A DNA stretch of 46,566 nucleotides from positions 46,349-92,914 of the forward strand of contig CADARP010000018.1 of NCBI GenBank assembly GCA_902790325.1. Reading direction: 5' to 3'. Below the pieces are notes generated by a model, which saw only the letters and a list, made by a program, of their open reading frames with translations, was not told where the DNA came from and did not search any database. Of the stretch, positions 7,784 through 16,243 are shown piece by piece. This stretch comes from Oscillospiraceae bacterium. GTDB taxonomy: Bacteria > Bacillota > Clostridia > Oscillospirales > Acutalibacteraceae. The position numbers were made by a program, and so were the translations under genes. Every line of letters starts with the position of its first letter. The first letter of the stretch is position 1.

Positions 7784-8704
7784 TTACGCCTTCGGATACG
7801 CGTCCATCACGGCAACCATGATCGCCTTGTGCGCGTGCAGGCGGTTCTCCGCTTCGTCGAAGATCTCCGCCGCGTGCTTCTCAAATGTCTCGGCCGTGAT
7901 CTCCTCCTCGCGGTGCGCGGGCAGGCAGTGCAGCACGATCGCATCGGGATTCGCCAGCTTCATGAGTTCTTCGTTGATCTGGTAGCCGGCAAACGCGATC
8001 TTGCGTTTCTCGGCCTCCTCCTCCTGCCCCATCGACGTCCAGACGTCCGTCGTGAGCACGTCCGCGCCGACAGCGCCTTCGCGCGGATCGCTGCACAGTT
8101 TGAATTTGTCGCCGTATGCCGCAGCGAAATCGAGCACTTCCTGTGCGGGACGGTAGTCGTCGGGACAAACGGCGGTCATGGACATACCGGTCTTTAAAGC
8201 GCCGACGATCAGTGAATTGGCCATGTTGTTGCCGTCGCCGATGTAGCACATCTTCAGACCTTCGGTCTTTCCTTTATATTCGCGCACGGTCAGCAGATCG
8301 GCAATGACCTGCGTCGGGTGGCAGAAATCCGTCAGACCGTTGATGATCGGGACGGAACCGTACTTCGCCAGATCCTCCACATAGGACTGCTCGAACGTGC
8401 GGATCATCACGCAGTCGAAGTAGCGCGAGAGCACGCGGATCGTGTCCTGCACCGTTTCGCCGCGGGCGATCTGCATGTCGTTGGCGTTGAGGAACGCGCC
8501 GTAGCCGCCGAGCTGGTATGTGCCGACCTCGAACGACGTGCGCGTGCGCGTGGACGCTTTCTGGAAAATCAGCGCCACGGATTTGCCTTCAAGATACTTG
8601 TGCGGGATGCCGTTTTTCTGCTTGTATTTCAGATCTGCCGCGATGTCGAGCAGTTCGTTGACCTCGGCGGAAGAAAGATCGAGAAGTTTGAGAAAGTGTT
8701 TCAT
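7784..8704 (-). CDS. argF: Ornithine carbamoyltransferase
   Basis: Joins carbamoyl phosphate to ornithine to give citrulline; cytoplasmic trimer. The 306 residues carry the carbamoyl-phosphate loop STRTRTSFE (residues 51-59), the DFCHPTQ segment, DVWTSMGQ and the ornithine-loop HCLPAHR. These define an OTCase and not an aspartate or acetylornithine enzyme. It is the last gene of argG-argH-argF; its ATG overlaps the argH stop by four bases, so translation is probably coupled. No carbamoyl-phosphate synthase or early arginine genes lie in the window, so this unit covers only ornithine to arginine. Confidence 0.96.
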   Translation of the reverse strand: MKHFLKLLDLSSAEVNELLDIAADLKYKQKNGIPHKYLEGKSVALIFQKASTRTRTSFEVGTYQLGGYGAFLNANDMQIARGETVQDTIRVLSRYFDCVMIRTFEQSYVEDLAKYGSVPIINGLTDFCHPTQVIADLLTVREYKGKTEGLKMCYIGDGNNMANSLIVGALKTGMSMTAVCPDDYRPAQEVLDFAAAYGDKFKLCSDPREGAVGADVLTTDVWTSMGQEEEAEKRKIAFAGYQINEELMKLANPDAIVLHCLPAHREEEITAETFEKHAAEIFDEAENRLHAHKAIMVAVMDAYPKA

Positions 8705-10083
8705 GAGAACAGTACCTCCAGTTTTTGTTTTGCAGTTTCAATTTGGCGCAGGACCGATTCCGGCGACGGACCGCCCTCGGATACGCGCGTGCGCACGCAT
8801 GTCTCCAGCGCGATCGCATCGTACACGTCGGCGTCGAACAGGCTGCTGTATGTGCGCAATGTCTCGAGCGGGATGTCTTCGAGCACGGTGTCGTTCTGCA
8901 CGCACCAGCCCACAAGCGAGCCGGAGATCTTGTACGCGTCGCGGAACGGCATACCCTTCTTCGTCAGATAATCCGCAAGGTCGGTCGCGTTGATGAAGCC
9001 CTTGGCCGCCGCCATGCGCATGTTTTCGCGCTTGACCGTCATCGTATCGAGCATCGGGATAAAGGTCACGAGACATTCGCGCAGCGTATCGACCGCGTCG
9101 AAAATCGCTTCCTTGTCCTCCTGCATGTCCTTGTTGTACGCCAGCGGCAGACCTTTCATCATGGTCAGCAGCGTCATAAGGTCGCCGTACACGCGCCCCG
9201 TCTTGCCGCGGATGAGCTCGGTCACGTCAGCGTTTTTCTTTTGCGGCATGATGCTCGATCCGGTCGTGAAGCCGTCGTCGAGCTCGATGAAGCGGAACTC
9301 CCAACTGCACCAGAGGATGATCTCCTCGGAGAAGCGGGACAGGTGCATCATGGCAATGGAGATCGCCGACGCCAGCTCGATGCAGAAATCGCGGTCGGAC
9401 ACGCCGTCAAGGCTGTTCGCGCACGGTTCATCGAAGCCCAGAAGCTCCGCCGTCATCCGGCGGTCGATGGGATAGGTCGTGCCGGCCAGCGCGCCGCTGC
9501 CGAGCGGCATGACGTTCATGCGCCGGCGGCAGTCGTTCATGCGCTCGACGTCGCGCAGAAGCATGCTGACATATGCCATCAGATGATGGCCGAATGTGAT
9601 CGGCTGCGCCCGCTGCAGATGCGTGTAGCCGGGCATGATCGCGTCGGCGTACGCTTCGGCTTTCTTCAGCAGCGTCTCGATCAGCTCGCGAAGCAGCGCG
9701 TTCAGACTGTCGATCTCGTCGCGCAGATACAGCCGCGTATCCACCGCAACCTGATCGTTGCGGCTGCGCGCGGTATGCAGACGCTTGCCCGCGTCACCGA
9801 TGCGCGCGGTCAGCTCCGCCTCGATGAACATGTGGATGTCCTCGGCGTCGTTGTCTGTCGTCAGCTTGCCGCTCTCGATGTCCGCCTGTATACCGGCAAG
9901 GCCCGCAAGAATCTTCTCCGCGTCCTCGGCGGCAATGATGCCCTGCGCCGCGAGCATTTTCGCGTGCGCCATGCTGCCGGCGACGTCGTGGGCATACATC
10001 CGCCGGTCGAACGGCAGGGACGTGTTGAAGCTGTTGACTCTGTCGTCGGTTTCCTTCTGAAACCGACCCGCCCATAGTTTCAT
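8701..10083 (-). CDS. argH: Argininosuccinate lyase
   Basis: Splits argininosuccinate into arginine and fumarate, the last step of arginine synthesis. The 460 residues match the fumarase/aspartase superfamily, with the hallmark GSSIMPQKKN loop carrying the catalytic serine, plus HTARSRNDQ and PGYTHLQRAQP. It lies between argG (90-base gap containing a hairpin) and argF (4-base overlap). The ATG is preceded only by a distant AAAGGA, so initiation may be modest. Confidence 0.97.
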   Translation of the reverse strand: MKLWAGRFQKETDDRVNSFNTSLPFDRRMYAHDVAGSMAHAKMLAAQGIIAAEDAEKILAGLAGIQADIESGKLTTDNDAEDIHMFIEAELTARIGDAGKRLHTARSRNDQVAVDTRLYLRDEIDSLNALLRELIETLLKKAEAYADAIMPGYTHLQRAQPITFGHHLMAYVSMLLRDVERMNDCRRRMNVMPLGSGALAGTTYPIDRRMTAELLGFDEPCANSLDGVSDRDFCIELASAISIAMMHLSRFSEEIILWCSWEFRFIELDDGFTTGSSIMPQKKNADVTELIRGKTGRVYGDLMTLLTMMKGLPLAYNKDMQEDKEAIFDAVDTLRECLVTFIPMLDTMTVKRENMRMAAAKGFINATDLADYLTKKGMPFRDAYKISGSLVGWCVQNDTVLEDIPLETLRTYSSLFDADVYDAIALETCVRTRVSEGGPSPESVLRQIETAKQKLEVLFS

Positions 10084-10128
10084 CTTTACGTTCTTATCCT
10101 TTCCGCATAATCTGAATAATCTAAAATC

Positions 10129-10152
10129 GGGGAAGCTCGTACAAGCTCCCCC
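10129..10152 (-). terminator. Internal hairpin between argG and argH
   Basis: GGGGAGCT and AGCTTCCCC arms flank a short loop and are followed on the minus strand by GATTTTAG. The weak T-tract suggests partial termination or an mRNA-stability hairpin within the arginine operon, not a full stop. Confidence 0.45.
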
Positions 10153-10173
10153 GTATGCTTGCCGTATTCTATT

Positions 10174-11388
10174 TTACTTGTTTTCTCTGCGGCTGTCAAG
10201 GATTGCTTTGATCTTGATCGGCAGACCGTAGAGGTTGATGAAGCCGGCGCTGTCGGCCTGGTTGTAATCCTCGTCCTCACCGAAGGAAGCCGTCACGTCG
10301 TCATACAGCGAATAGTCGCTGAACAATCCCGCGGGAACGATGTTGCCCTTGTAGAGTTTGAGCTTGACGTCGCCCGTCACGGTCTTCTGCGTCTCGTCGA
10401 CGAATGCCTTGAGCGCATCCATCAGCGGGGTGAACCACTGGCCGTTGTAGACGGTCTCGGCCATGCGCTGCGCGACGATCGCCTTGAAATGCGCCGTCTC
10501 CTTGTCGAGGCAGATGCTCTCGAGCAGCGCGTGCGCCTTGTAGAGGATCGTGCCGCCGGGCGTTTCGTACACGCCGCGGCTCTTCATGCCGACCAGACGG
10601 TTCTCGACAATGTCCAGAATGCCGACGCCGTTCTTGCCGCCGATCTCGTTGAGCTTTTCGATCATCGTCACGCCGTCAAGCGCTTCGCCGTTGAGCTTGG
10701 TCGGGACGCCCTTCTCAAAGGAGATCGTGATGTAAGTCGGCTCGTCCGGCGCCTTTTCGGGCGTCACACCCATTTCAAGGATCTTGTCGTACATCGGCTC
10801 GTTGGCGGGATCTTCGAGGTCGAGGCCTTCGTGCGACAGATGCCACAGGTTCTTGTCCTTGGAGTAGTTCGTTTCGCGCGTGATCTTGAGCGGGATGTTG
10901 TGCGACTCGGCGTACTCGATCTCGTCCTCACGGCTCTTGAACTCCCATGTGCGCCACGGGGCGATGATGTCCATCTCCGGTGCAAACGCCTTGATCGTCA
11001 GCTCGAAACGCACCTGATCGTTGCCCTTGCCGGTGCAGCCGTGGCAGATCGCATCGGCGCCCTCGGCCTTGGCGATCTCGACGATGCGCTTGGCGATCGC
11101 GGGACGCGCGAACGACGTGCCGAGCAGATATTCCTCATACTTGGCGCCTGCCTTCAGGCACGGCCAGATGTAATCCTCGACGAACGTCTTGTTCAGATCC
11201 TCGATATACAGCTTGGACGCGCCGGTCTTGAGCGCCTTCTCCTCCAGACCGTCCAGCTCGGTGCCCTGACCGACGTTGCCGGAAACGGCGATCACTTCGC
11301 AGCCGTAGTTTTCCTTCAGCCACGGAATGATGACGGATGTATCCAGACCGCCCGAGTAGGCGAGAACGACTTTTTTGTACTGTTTCAT
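10174..11388 (-). CDS. argG: Argininosuccinate synthase
   Basis: Condenses citrulline with aspartate using ATP. The 404 residues have the N-type ATP pyrophosphatase loop AYSGGLDTS at residues 9-17, the [13 protein letters not shown] segment and the citrulline/aspartate-binding [11 protein letters not shown] region. AAGGAG stands 9 bases before the ATG. It is the first gene of argGHF, under a consensus promoter at 11420-11448, with an ARG-box palindrome about 100 bases further upstream. Confidence 0.97.
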   Translation of the reverse strand: MKQYKKVVLAYSGGLDTSVIIPWLKENYGCEVIAVSGNVGQGTELDGLEEKALKTGASKLYIEDLNKTFVEDYIWPCLKAGAKYEEYLLGTSFARPAIAKRIVEIAKAEGADAICHGCTGKGNDQVRFELTIKAFAPEMDIIAPWRTWEFKSREDEIEYAESHNIPLKITRETNYSKDKNLWHLSHEGLDLEDPANEPMYDKILEMGVTPEKAPDEPTYITISFEKGVPTKLNGEALDGVTMIEKLNEIGGKNGVGILDIVENRLVGMKSRGVYETPGGTILYKAHALLESICLDKETAHFKAIVAQRMAETVYNGQWFTPLMDALKAFVDETQKTVTGDVKLKLYKGNIVPAGLFSDYSLYDDVTASFGEDEDYNQADSAGFINLYGLPIKIKAILDSRRENK

Positions 11389-11419
11389 AATGATGATCTC
11401 CTTGCATCAATTTTTCATA

Positions 11420-11448
11420 ATTATACATTCGACGTTTTCGTTTGTCAA
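11420..11448 (-). promoter_or_regulatory. argG promoter
   Basis: On the minus strand, TTGACA (11448-11443), exactly 17 bases, then TATAAT (11425-11420). Both hexamers are perfect sigma-A consensus, implying high basal strength that would need repression. Confidence 0.85.
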
Positions 11449-11550
11449 GAGGCAAACGACACAATCCGCAATCTATATGAGAAGTGTACAAAAAAGCAGA
11501 GAACAGATGTGTTTCTTGTGCAGAATGCCCACGCGTCTCACTGCCCCGAT

Positions 11551-11566
11551 GTGAATATATATTCAC
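11551..11566. promoter_or_regulatory. Predicted ArgR/AhrC operator (ARG box)
   Basis: GTGAATATATATTCAC is a perfect palindrome that contains the ARG-box core TGAAT-N4-ATTCA. Two further TGAATA half-sites (11567, 11574) and an inverted pair GAATAT/ATATTC (11575-11592) follow. It lies between the divergent argG and asnA promoters, nearer asnA, so ArgR could act on both through looping. No argR gene is in the window; binding is inferred. Confidence 0.65.
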
Positions 11567-11612
11567 TGAATACTGAATATCAGTGTATATTCCGAAATAT
11601 TTTGCGGAACGC

Positions 11613-11641
11613 TTTACATTTTTTGACGGATATGGTAAACT
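11613..11641 (+). promoter_or_regulatory. asnA promoter
   Basis: TTTACA (11613-11618), a 17-base spacer and TAAACT (11636-11641), giving a leader of about 30 bases before the chosen start. It is weaker than the divergent argG promoter. Confidence 0.55.
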
Positions 11642-11678
11642 ACATTTTAATAAAAATGAAACGATCGGAGGTCATGGT

Positions 11679-12686
11679 ATGAGCCGAACCTACATCCCCG
11701 AGGGCTACAACAGCCCGATGACCCTGTATGAAACGCAGAAAGCGATCGAGCAGACGCGGCAGTTCTTCCAGCAGCGTCTGTCGCAGGAGCTGCACCTGAT
11801 GCGCGTGTCTGCGCCGCTGTTCGTGACGCGCGAGTCGGGATTGAACGACGATCTGAACGGCGTGGAACGCGCGGTCGGTTTCGACATTCCGGAGACGGGC
11901 GGCGAGGCACAGGTCGTGCATTCGCTGGCCAAGTGGAAGCGCATGGCGCTGAAAAAATATGACATCCACGTCGGCAAGGGACTGTATACCGATATGAATG
12001 CCATCCGCCGCGACGAAACGCTGGACAACCTGCACTCCGTGTACGTCGATCAGTGGGACTGGGAAAAGACGATCCAAGACAGCGACCGTACCGAAGAATA
12101 CCTGCGCGCAACGGTGACGGCGATCGTGAACGCGATCTGCGACACGAAGGACCGCGTCCTCGAGATGTTCCCGGCGCTGCAGGGCACGCTCTCGCGCGAG
12201 ATCAGTTTCATCACGACGCAGGAACTCGAAGACATGTATCCCGATCTCACGCCGAAGGAACGGGAGAACGAATACGTCAAGACGCACCCGACGACCTTCC
12301 TCATGCAGATCGGCGGCGTACTGCGCTCCGGAAACAAGCACGACGGCCGTGCGCCGGACTATGACGACTGGCAGCTCAACGGCGATATCCTGTTCCGCAA
12401 CGACGTGCTCGGCTGTGCGTTCGAGGTGTCCTCGATGGGCATTCGCGTCAGTCCCGAGTCGCTCGACCGGCAGTTGACGCTCGCCGGATGCGACGCGCGG
12501 CGCGCGCTGCCGTTCCACAAAGCACTGCTTGCGGGCGAACTGCCGCAGTCGATCGGCGGCGGCATCGGCCAGTCGCGGCTGTGCATGCTGCTGCTCGAAA
12601 AGGCGCACATCGGCGAGGTACAGGTCTCCGTCTGGGACGAGGACACACTGCGCATCTGCCGCGAAAACGGCATCGAGATCCTGTGA
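11679..12686 (+). CDS. asnA: Aspartate-ammonia ligase (asparagine synthetase A)
   Basis: Makes asparagine from aspartate, ammonia and ATP; class II aminoacyl-tRNA-synthetase fold, cytoplasmic. The 335 residues match the AsnA family (about 330): LFVTRESGLNDDLNGVERAV, VHSLAKWKR, TDMNAIRRDE, QWDWEK and the C-terminal GGGIGQSR motif 3. The ATG at 11679 is chosen because GGAGG lies 7 bases before it; the upstream in-frame ATG at 11583 falls before the promoter. The next gene overlaps by four bases. Sharing an intergenic region with argG links the two aspartate-consuming pathways to one possible ArgR site. Confidence 0.95.
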   Translation: MSRTYIPEGYNSPMTLYETQKAIEQTRQFFQQRLSQELHLMRVSAPLFVTRESGLNDDLNGVERAVGFDIPETGGEAQVVHSLAKWKRMALKKYDIHVGKGLYTDMNAIRRDETLDNLHSVYVDQWDWEKTIQDSDRTEEYLRATVTAIVNAICDTKDRVLEMFPALQGTLSREISFITTQELEDMYPDLTPKERENEYVKTHPTTFLMQIGGVLRSGNKHDGRAPDYDDWQLNGDILFRNDVLGCAFEVSSMGIRVSPESLDRQLTLAGCDARRALPFHKALLAGELPQSIGGGIGQSRLCMLLLEKAHIGEVQVSVWDEDTLRICRENGIEIL

Positions 12687-13027
12687 CGCGCAGTGAAAAG
12701 ATGCTCGTCTGCACGGGACTTCTGGTGATCGCGGCGGGCATCCTGTACGAGACGCTCCGCGTGCCCGACCTGTACCCGGCGTCTTTCCCGCAGACCGATC
12801 CCGTATCCGCCGTTTCGACGTCCGTCAGCCGCTTTGCCGTCAACATCAACGAGGCCTCCGCCGAGGAGCTGGCAGGCGTGCGCGGCATCTCGCCCGCACT
12901 CGCGCAGCGCATCGCGGAGGACCGCAGCGAAAACGGGCGGTTCGGTTCCGTCGACGATCTTGTGCGCGTCAGCGGCGTCGGCCCGTCCACTCTGGAAGCA
13001 CTGCGGCCGTATCTGACCGTCGGATAA
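12683..13027 (+). CDS. Membrane-anchored ComEA-like helix-hairpin-helix protein
   Basis: A 114-residue protein with one N-terminal transmembrane helix (about residues 7-24). The tail carries two helix-hairpin-helix motifs typical of ComEA DNA receptors: VNINEASAEELAGVRGISPALAQRI and a following VSGVGPSTLEAL. It should present a DNA-binding domain outside the membrane. The GTG start overlaps the asnA stop (GTGA), implying translational coupling; ATG 12701 is the alternative and would trim the N-terminus by six residues. No comEC or comEB adjoins, so a role in DNA uptake is only suggested by family. Confidence 0.75.
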   Translation: MTRSEKMLVCTGLLVIAAGILYETLRVPDLYPASFPQTDPVSAVSTSVSRFAVNINEASAEELAGVRGISPALAQRIAEDRSENGRFGSVDDLVRVSGVGPSTLEALRPYLTVG

Positions 13028-13053
13028 TGCGTGCCGTTCCCCTGCCGCAGTTT

Positions 13054-13121
13054 CTCAAAAATGACAAATACCGTGTTAAAAATGACAACCCGCCCAATCT
13101 TGCGGCGGGTTGTGCTATTGT
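13054..13121 (+). repeat. 66-bp recurring intergenic element, copy B
   Basis: TCAAAAATGACAAATACC, a second AAAAATGACA block, the hairpin ACAACCCGCC/GGCGGGTTGT and GTGCTATTGT. It differs from copy C (15317-15385) at only about one position in the shared core. It sits upstream of the kinase at 13260, and another AAAAAATGACAAG follows at about 13169. The rest of 13122-13259 holds no gene; a TTCCGA/TCGGAA inverted pair lies near 13163-13187. Confidence 0.75.
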
Positions 13122-13259
13122 TCAACTGTATAGTAGACATAATCGATTTTCTCCGACACTCTGCGTTCCGAAAAAAATGACAAGTCGGAAACCAGCTTAC
13201 AGCGCTATTAACCTACTATTCATTTTCAAAAAACAGGGAACAGAAAGGAAGATGTTTTC

Positions 13260-15215
13260 ATGCAAAGGTGTCTCGGTTGTATGCAGGAATTCGAGGAGGA
13301 AATGAACATCTGTCCCCATTGCGGGTATACCGTCGGAACAGAAACCACATCCAAGAATCATCTTGTTCCGGGGACGGTTCTGCATAACCGCTTCACGCTC
13401 GGGAAGGTGCTCGGGCAGGGCGGTTTCGGCATTACATACATCGCGTGGGACAGTCATCTCAACAGACCGGTTGCAATCAAAGAATACATGCCGAGCATCT
13501 TTGCCTCACGCATTTTCGGAGAAACGGAAGTGTTTTGCTACAACGAAGACTCCGAACAGCACTTTAGCAGAGGAAAAGAAAAAATCGTTCGGGAGAGTCT
13601 GACAATCGCTTCCCTGAATGATGTGGACGGCGTTGTACGCGTCTTCGATTATCTGGAGGAAAACAAAACTGCATACATCGTCATGGAATTGCTGCGTGGC
13701 AAAACTGTACGGGACGTACTGGAAGAGAAAGGCTCTTTTTCTCTGCAGGAAGCGGCGGCCATCATGCAGCCTGTTCTCCAAACGCTCAGTGCAATGCACG
13801 CGAAAGGTGTAATCCACCGCGACGTTGCACCGGACAACATCTTTATTTGCGACGACGCCAGGGTGAAACTGCTCGACTTCGGCGCGGCACGGATGCATTC
13901 TTCCGATCTGGATCAAAAAACTGTTTCCGTCATTCTGAAGTACGGTTATGCCCCGCGTGAACAATATGCAACACGCAGCGAACAGGGCCCGTTTACCGAC
14001 GTCTATTCTGCAAGCGCGACCTTATACAAATTATTGACCGGCGAAACGCCGCCCGAAAGCATCGGGCGCTCTGGCAGAGACCGGGAAGACTTTCGCGCAC
14101 TCCTCGCGCTTGATCTTCCGCGCAGGGTCAAGGACGCCGTCATCCGTGGAATGCACCTCGATCCGGCCAGGCGCACTCAGTCCGCCGCGCAACTGCTGGC
14201 CGTACTGGAGCCGTATCTGCCGCAGGAATACGATCCGGTAACAGTCGAAGATAAGCCGCCGCAGGAACCGGAAACAGTATCGCTGTCGAAACCATCAACT
14301 CCTGAACATGATTCGGAACACATCGAAAAAGAACCGCCGCGCACTATGCAAAAAATCATCCGCGCCTTGAGTACAGCGGCCATCATCACAGTCGTTGCAA
14401 TCGGCGCAATACTTGCCGTGCACAGGATGCAAATCACTCAGGCGAGCGAGATTGACTTGCTTGCTGAAGAAAAAGAGACCGAAACTGTCTCTGTGGGTTC
14501 TTTCGCAAACTTCTTCCTTTCCGAGACAGCAACAGAATTGGCGACGGAAACAACGTACGCAACCACCAAACCCGAAACGACGATCAAAGCAGCCAAGACT
14601 GCGTCGACGACCAAAGCGGCGTCCACGACCGCAACGGCCGCAGAACAACAGGACACAATCCCGCAGATTAATATCACCGCGTCCGTTCCCGTGGGTACTT
14701 TTCCTAAATATAACGATCCGGCAGCAGGCGTATCGATTCATCTTCCAAGCTATATGCAATCGGAAAAGACCGCGTTCGAGCGCTTCTTAACTCGTACCAA
14801 TGACGATCCCGATTACATGGCAAGCGGAACGGAGAATGAATTTGAGTATGATTTGCTATATGATAGCGAAAGATTAGATTACTCGGACAGCAATAATTCT
14901 CTGCAGAATCCGTCGGAGGAGCTATGGAAAGAAAAAGTGACAGAAGAGGGTTATACCAACTACAGAGATGGCATTCTCGATATGTTCGAAATAGAAGAGG
15001 GTCTAAAGGCTGTGAATGTGAGCAAGTGCAATAAAAGTGGAAGATTTCTGTACGTTTGCGATTACATTGAAACGATGGATAATGGAGGAAATATCTACTA
15101 TTCATTTTTTGTAGGTATATACAATTCCACCTCTTATATTTGTGCCGCTGTATCAAATAATGAGGATTATGCCGCTCTGCACTCTCTGGCATACTCGTGT
15201 ATGCAGTTCAGATAA
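13260..15215 (+). CDS. Zinc-ribbon transmembrane Ser/Thr protein kinase (kinase 1)
   Basis: 651 residues. An N-terminal zinc ribbon (Cys4, Cys7, Cys18, Cys21) leads into a complete Hanks-type kinase domain: GQGGFG loop (52-57), Lys74 in VAIKE, His-Arg-Asp188, DFG at 206-208. The activation segment is GYAPREQY. A transmembrane helix spans about 367-388, followed by a Thr/Ala-rich linker (about 415-470) and an unrecognised extracytoplasmic domain of about 175 residues. The HRD loop reads HRDVAPDN where both paralogues have HRDISPDN. The 3' third is AT-richer than the kinase part. The gene is bracketed by direct copies B and C of the 66-bp element and lies outside the main operon. It lacks PASTA repeats and so is not a PrkC orthologue. 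Its ligand and substrates are unknown. Confidence 0.88.
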   Translation: MQRCLGCMQEFEEEMNICPHCGYTVGTETTSKNHLVPGTVLHNRFTLGKVLGQGGFGITYIAWDSHLNRPVAIKEYMPSIFASRIFGETEVFCYNEDSEQHFSRGKEKIVRESLTIASLNDVDGVVRVFDYLEENKTAYIVMELLRGKTVRDVLEEKGSFSLQEAAAIMQPVLQTLSAMHAKGVIHRDVAPDNIFICDDARVKLLDFGAARMHSSDLDQKTVSVILKYGYAPREQYATRSEQGPFTDVYSASATLYKLLTGETPPESIGRSGRDREDFRALLALDLPRRVKDAVIRGMHLDPARRTQSAAQLLAVLEPYLPQEYDPVTVEDKPPQEPETVSLSKPSTPEHDSEHIEKEPPRTMQKIIRALSTAAIITVVAIGAILAVHRMQITQASEIDLLAEEKETETVSVGSFANFFLSETATELATETTYATTKPETTIKAAKTASTTKAASTTATAAEQQDTIPQINITASVPVGTFPKYNDPAAGVSIHLPSYMQSEKTAFERFLTRTNDDPDYMASGTENEFEYDLLYDSERLDYSDSNNSLQNPSEELWKEKVTEEGYTNYRDGILDMFEIEEGLKAVNVSKCNKSGRFLYVCDYIETMDNGGNIYYSFFVGIYNSTSYICAAVSNNEDYAALHSLAYSCMQFR

Positions 15216-15316
15216 ATAAAACGTGGTATGAAAAAGTGACATACTCAAAAGTTGCCCTTTCGACGGCACAGACAACGCCGGAAGCTTTCTGTGCGGTAAC
15301 GCCGAAATGACCTGAG

Positions 15317-15385
15317 TGTTAAAAATGACAAATACCGTATTAAAAATGACAACCCGCCCAATCTTGCGGCGGGTTGTGCTATTGT
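15317..15385 (+). repeat. 66-bp recurring intergenic element, copy C
   Basis: Almost identical to copy B, including the hairpin ACAACCCGCC/GGCGGGTTGT and trailing GTGCTATTGT. With copy B it forms direct repeats around kinase 1. It lies upstream of the promoter at 15442. Bases 15216-15316 hold no gene. Confidence 0.75.
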
Positions 15386-15441
15386 GGGAGCGTCAGGCAG
15401 ACACGAAAACGGTTTTTCTTCGCGTTTCCGTTTTTGACAAC

Positions 15442-15470
15442 TTGACAAGACATTGGAATTGTTTTACAAT
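15442..15470 (+). promoter_or_regulatory. Promoter of the ten-gene signalling operon
   Basis: TTGACA (15442-15447), 17 bases, TACAAT (15465-15470). A second TTGACA lies 8 bases upstream (15434-15439). It is the only consensus promoter seen before the chain of closely packed genes ending at 27829. Confidence 0.75.
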
Positions 15471-15511
15471 AGAATTTGTATTTCTGTATGCAGAAATGGG
15501 AGAACGGGTTT

Positions 15512-16243
15512 ATGATTTCGGTCAACGAGGTGTGCAAGTCTTTCGGAAAGACGCAGGTCATCAAGTCGGTATCGTTCACGGCGCAGTCCGGTCAGATCAC
15601 CGGCTTCATCGGCGCCAACGGCTCCGGCAAAACGACGACCATGCGTCTGATCTCCACGATCCTGAAACCGGACAGCGGTTCGATCACGGTCGACGGCGCG
15701 GACGTCATCCGCGAGCCGGCCGAAGCCAGGCGCCGGATGGGCGTGCTGTTCGGCGGCGACGTGTCGCTGTACAACCGGCTGACCGCATGGGAAAACATCC
15801 TGTACTTTGCCAAGCTCCAGGGCATGACCGAGGCGCAGGCCGCCGAACGGATCAAGGTGCTTTCCAATCTGCTGGATATGGAACGCTTTCTGTTCCGTCG
15901 CGTACAGGGCTTCTCCCGCGGAATGCGGCAAAAGGTCGCGTTCGCCAAGTCGATCGTCCACGATCCGTCCACGATCCTGCTCGACGAGCCGTCCACGGGA
16001 CTGGATATTTACAGCATCCGCGACGTACAGGATTTCATCCTGACGTGCAAGGATCAGGGCAAGACCGTGCTCGTTTCCACGCATAACATGCACGAGATCG
16101 AGCGTCTGTGCGACAATCTGGTGATCATCTCAGACGGCCGGATCATCCGCAACGGAACCAAGGAAGCGATCCTCGCCGGCGAGGGCACGAACGACGTGAT
16201 GGAAATGTTTTTCCGGGTCGCGGAGGGCAGTCGAAATGCGTGA
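15512..16243 (+). CDS. ABC transporter ATP-binding protein (NatA-like)
   Basis: ATPase subunit of an ABC-2-type exporter. The 243 residues show Walker A GANGSGKT (34-41), signature FSRGMRQK, Walker B ILLDEPSTGLD and the switch histidine in STHNMHE. The start at 15512 follows GGGAGAA; an earlier in-frame ATG (15476) overlaps the predicted transcript start. It overlaps the permease gene by eight bases. NatA-type ATPases energise Na+, peptide or antibiotic efflux; the cargo here is unknown. Its place at the head of a kinase/FHA operon suggests the exporter is either a regulated output or the means by which the signal is moved. Confidence 0.93.
   Translation: MISVNEVCKSFGKTQVIKSVSFTAQSGQITGFIGANGSGKTTTMRLISTILKPDSGSITVDGADVIREPAEARRRMGVLFGGDVSLYNRLTAWENILYFAKLQGMTEAQAAERIKVLSNLLDMERFLFRRVQGFSRGMRQKVAFAKSIVHDPSTILLDEPSTGLDIYSIRDVQDFILTCKDQGKTVLVSTHNMHEIERLCDNLVIISDGRIIRNGTKEAILAGEGTNDVMEMFFRVAEGSRNA

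Noticed and set aside
11575-11592. Second ARG box beside the perfect palindrome
   Set aside because: GAATAT/ATATTC pair over six bases, but the TGAAT-to-ATTCA spacing is too long for a standard box; kept only as half-sites.
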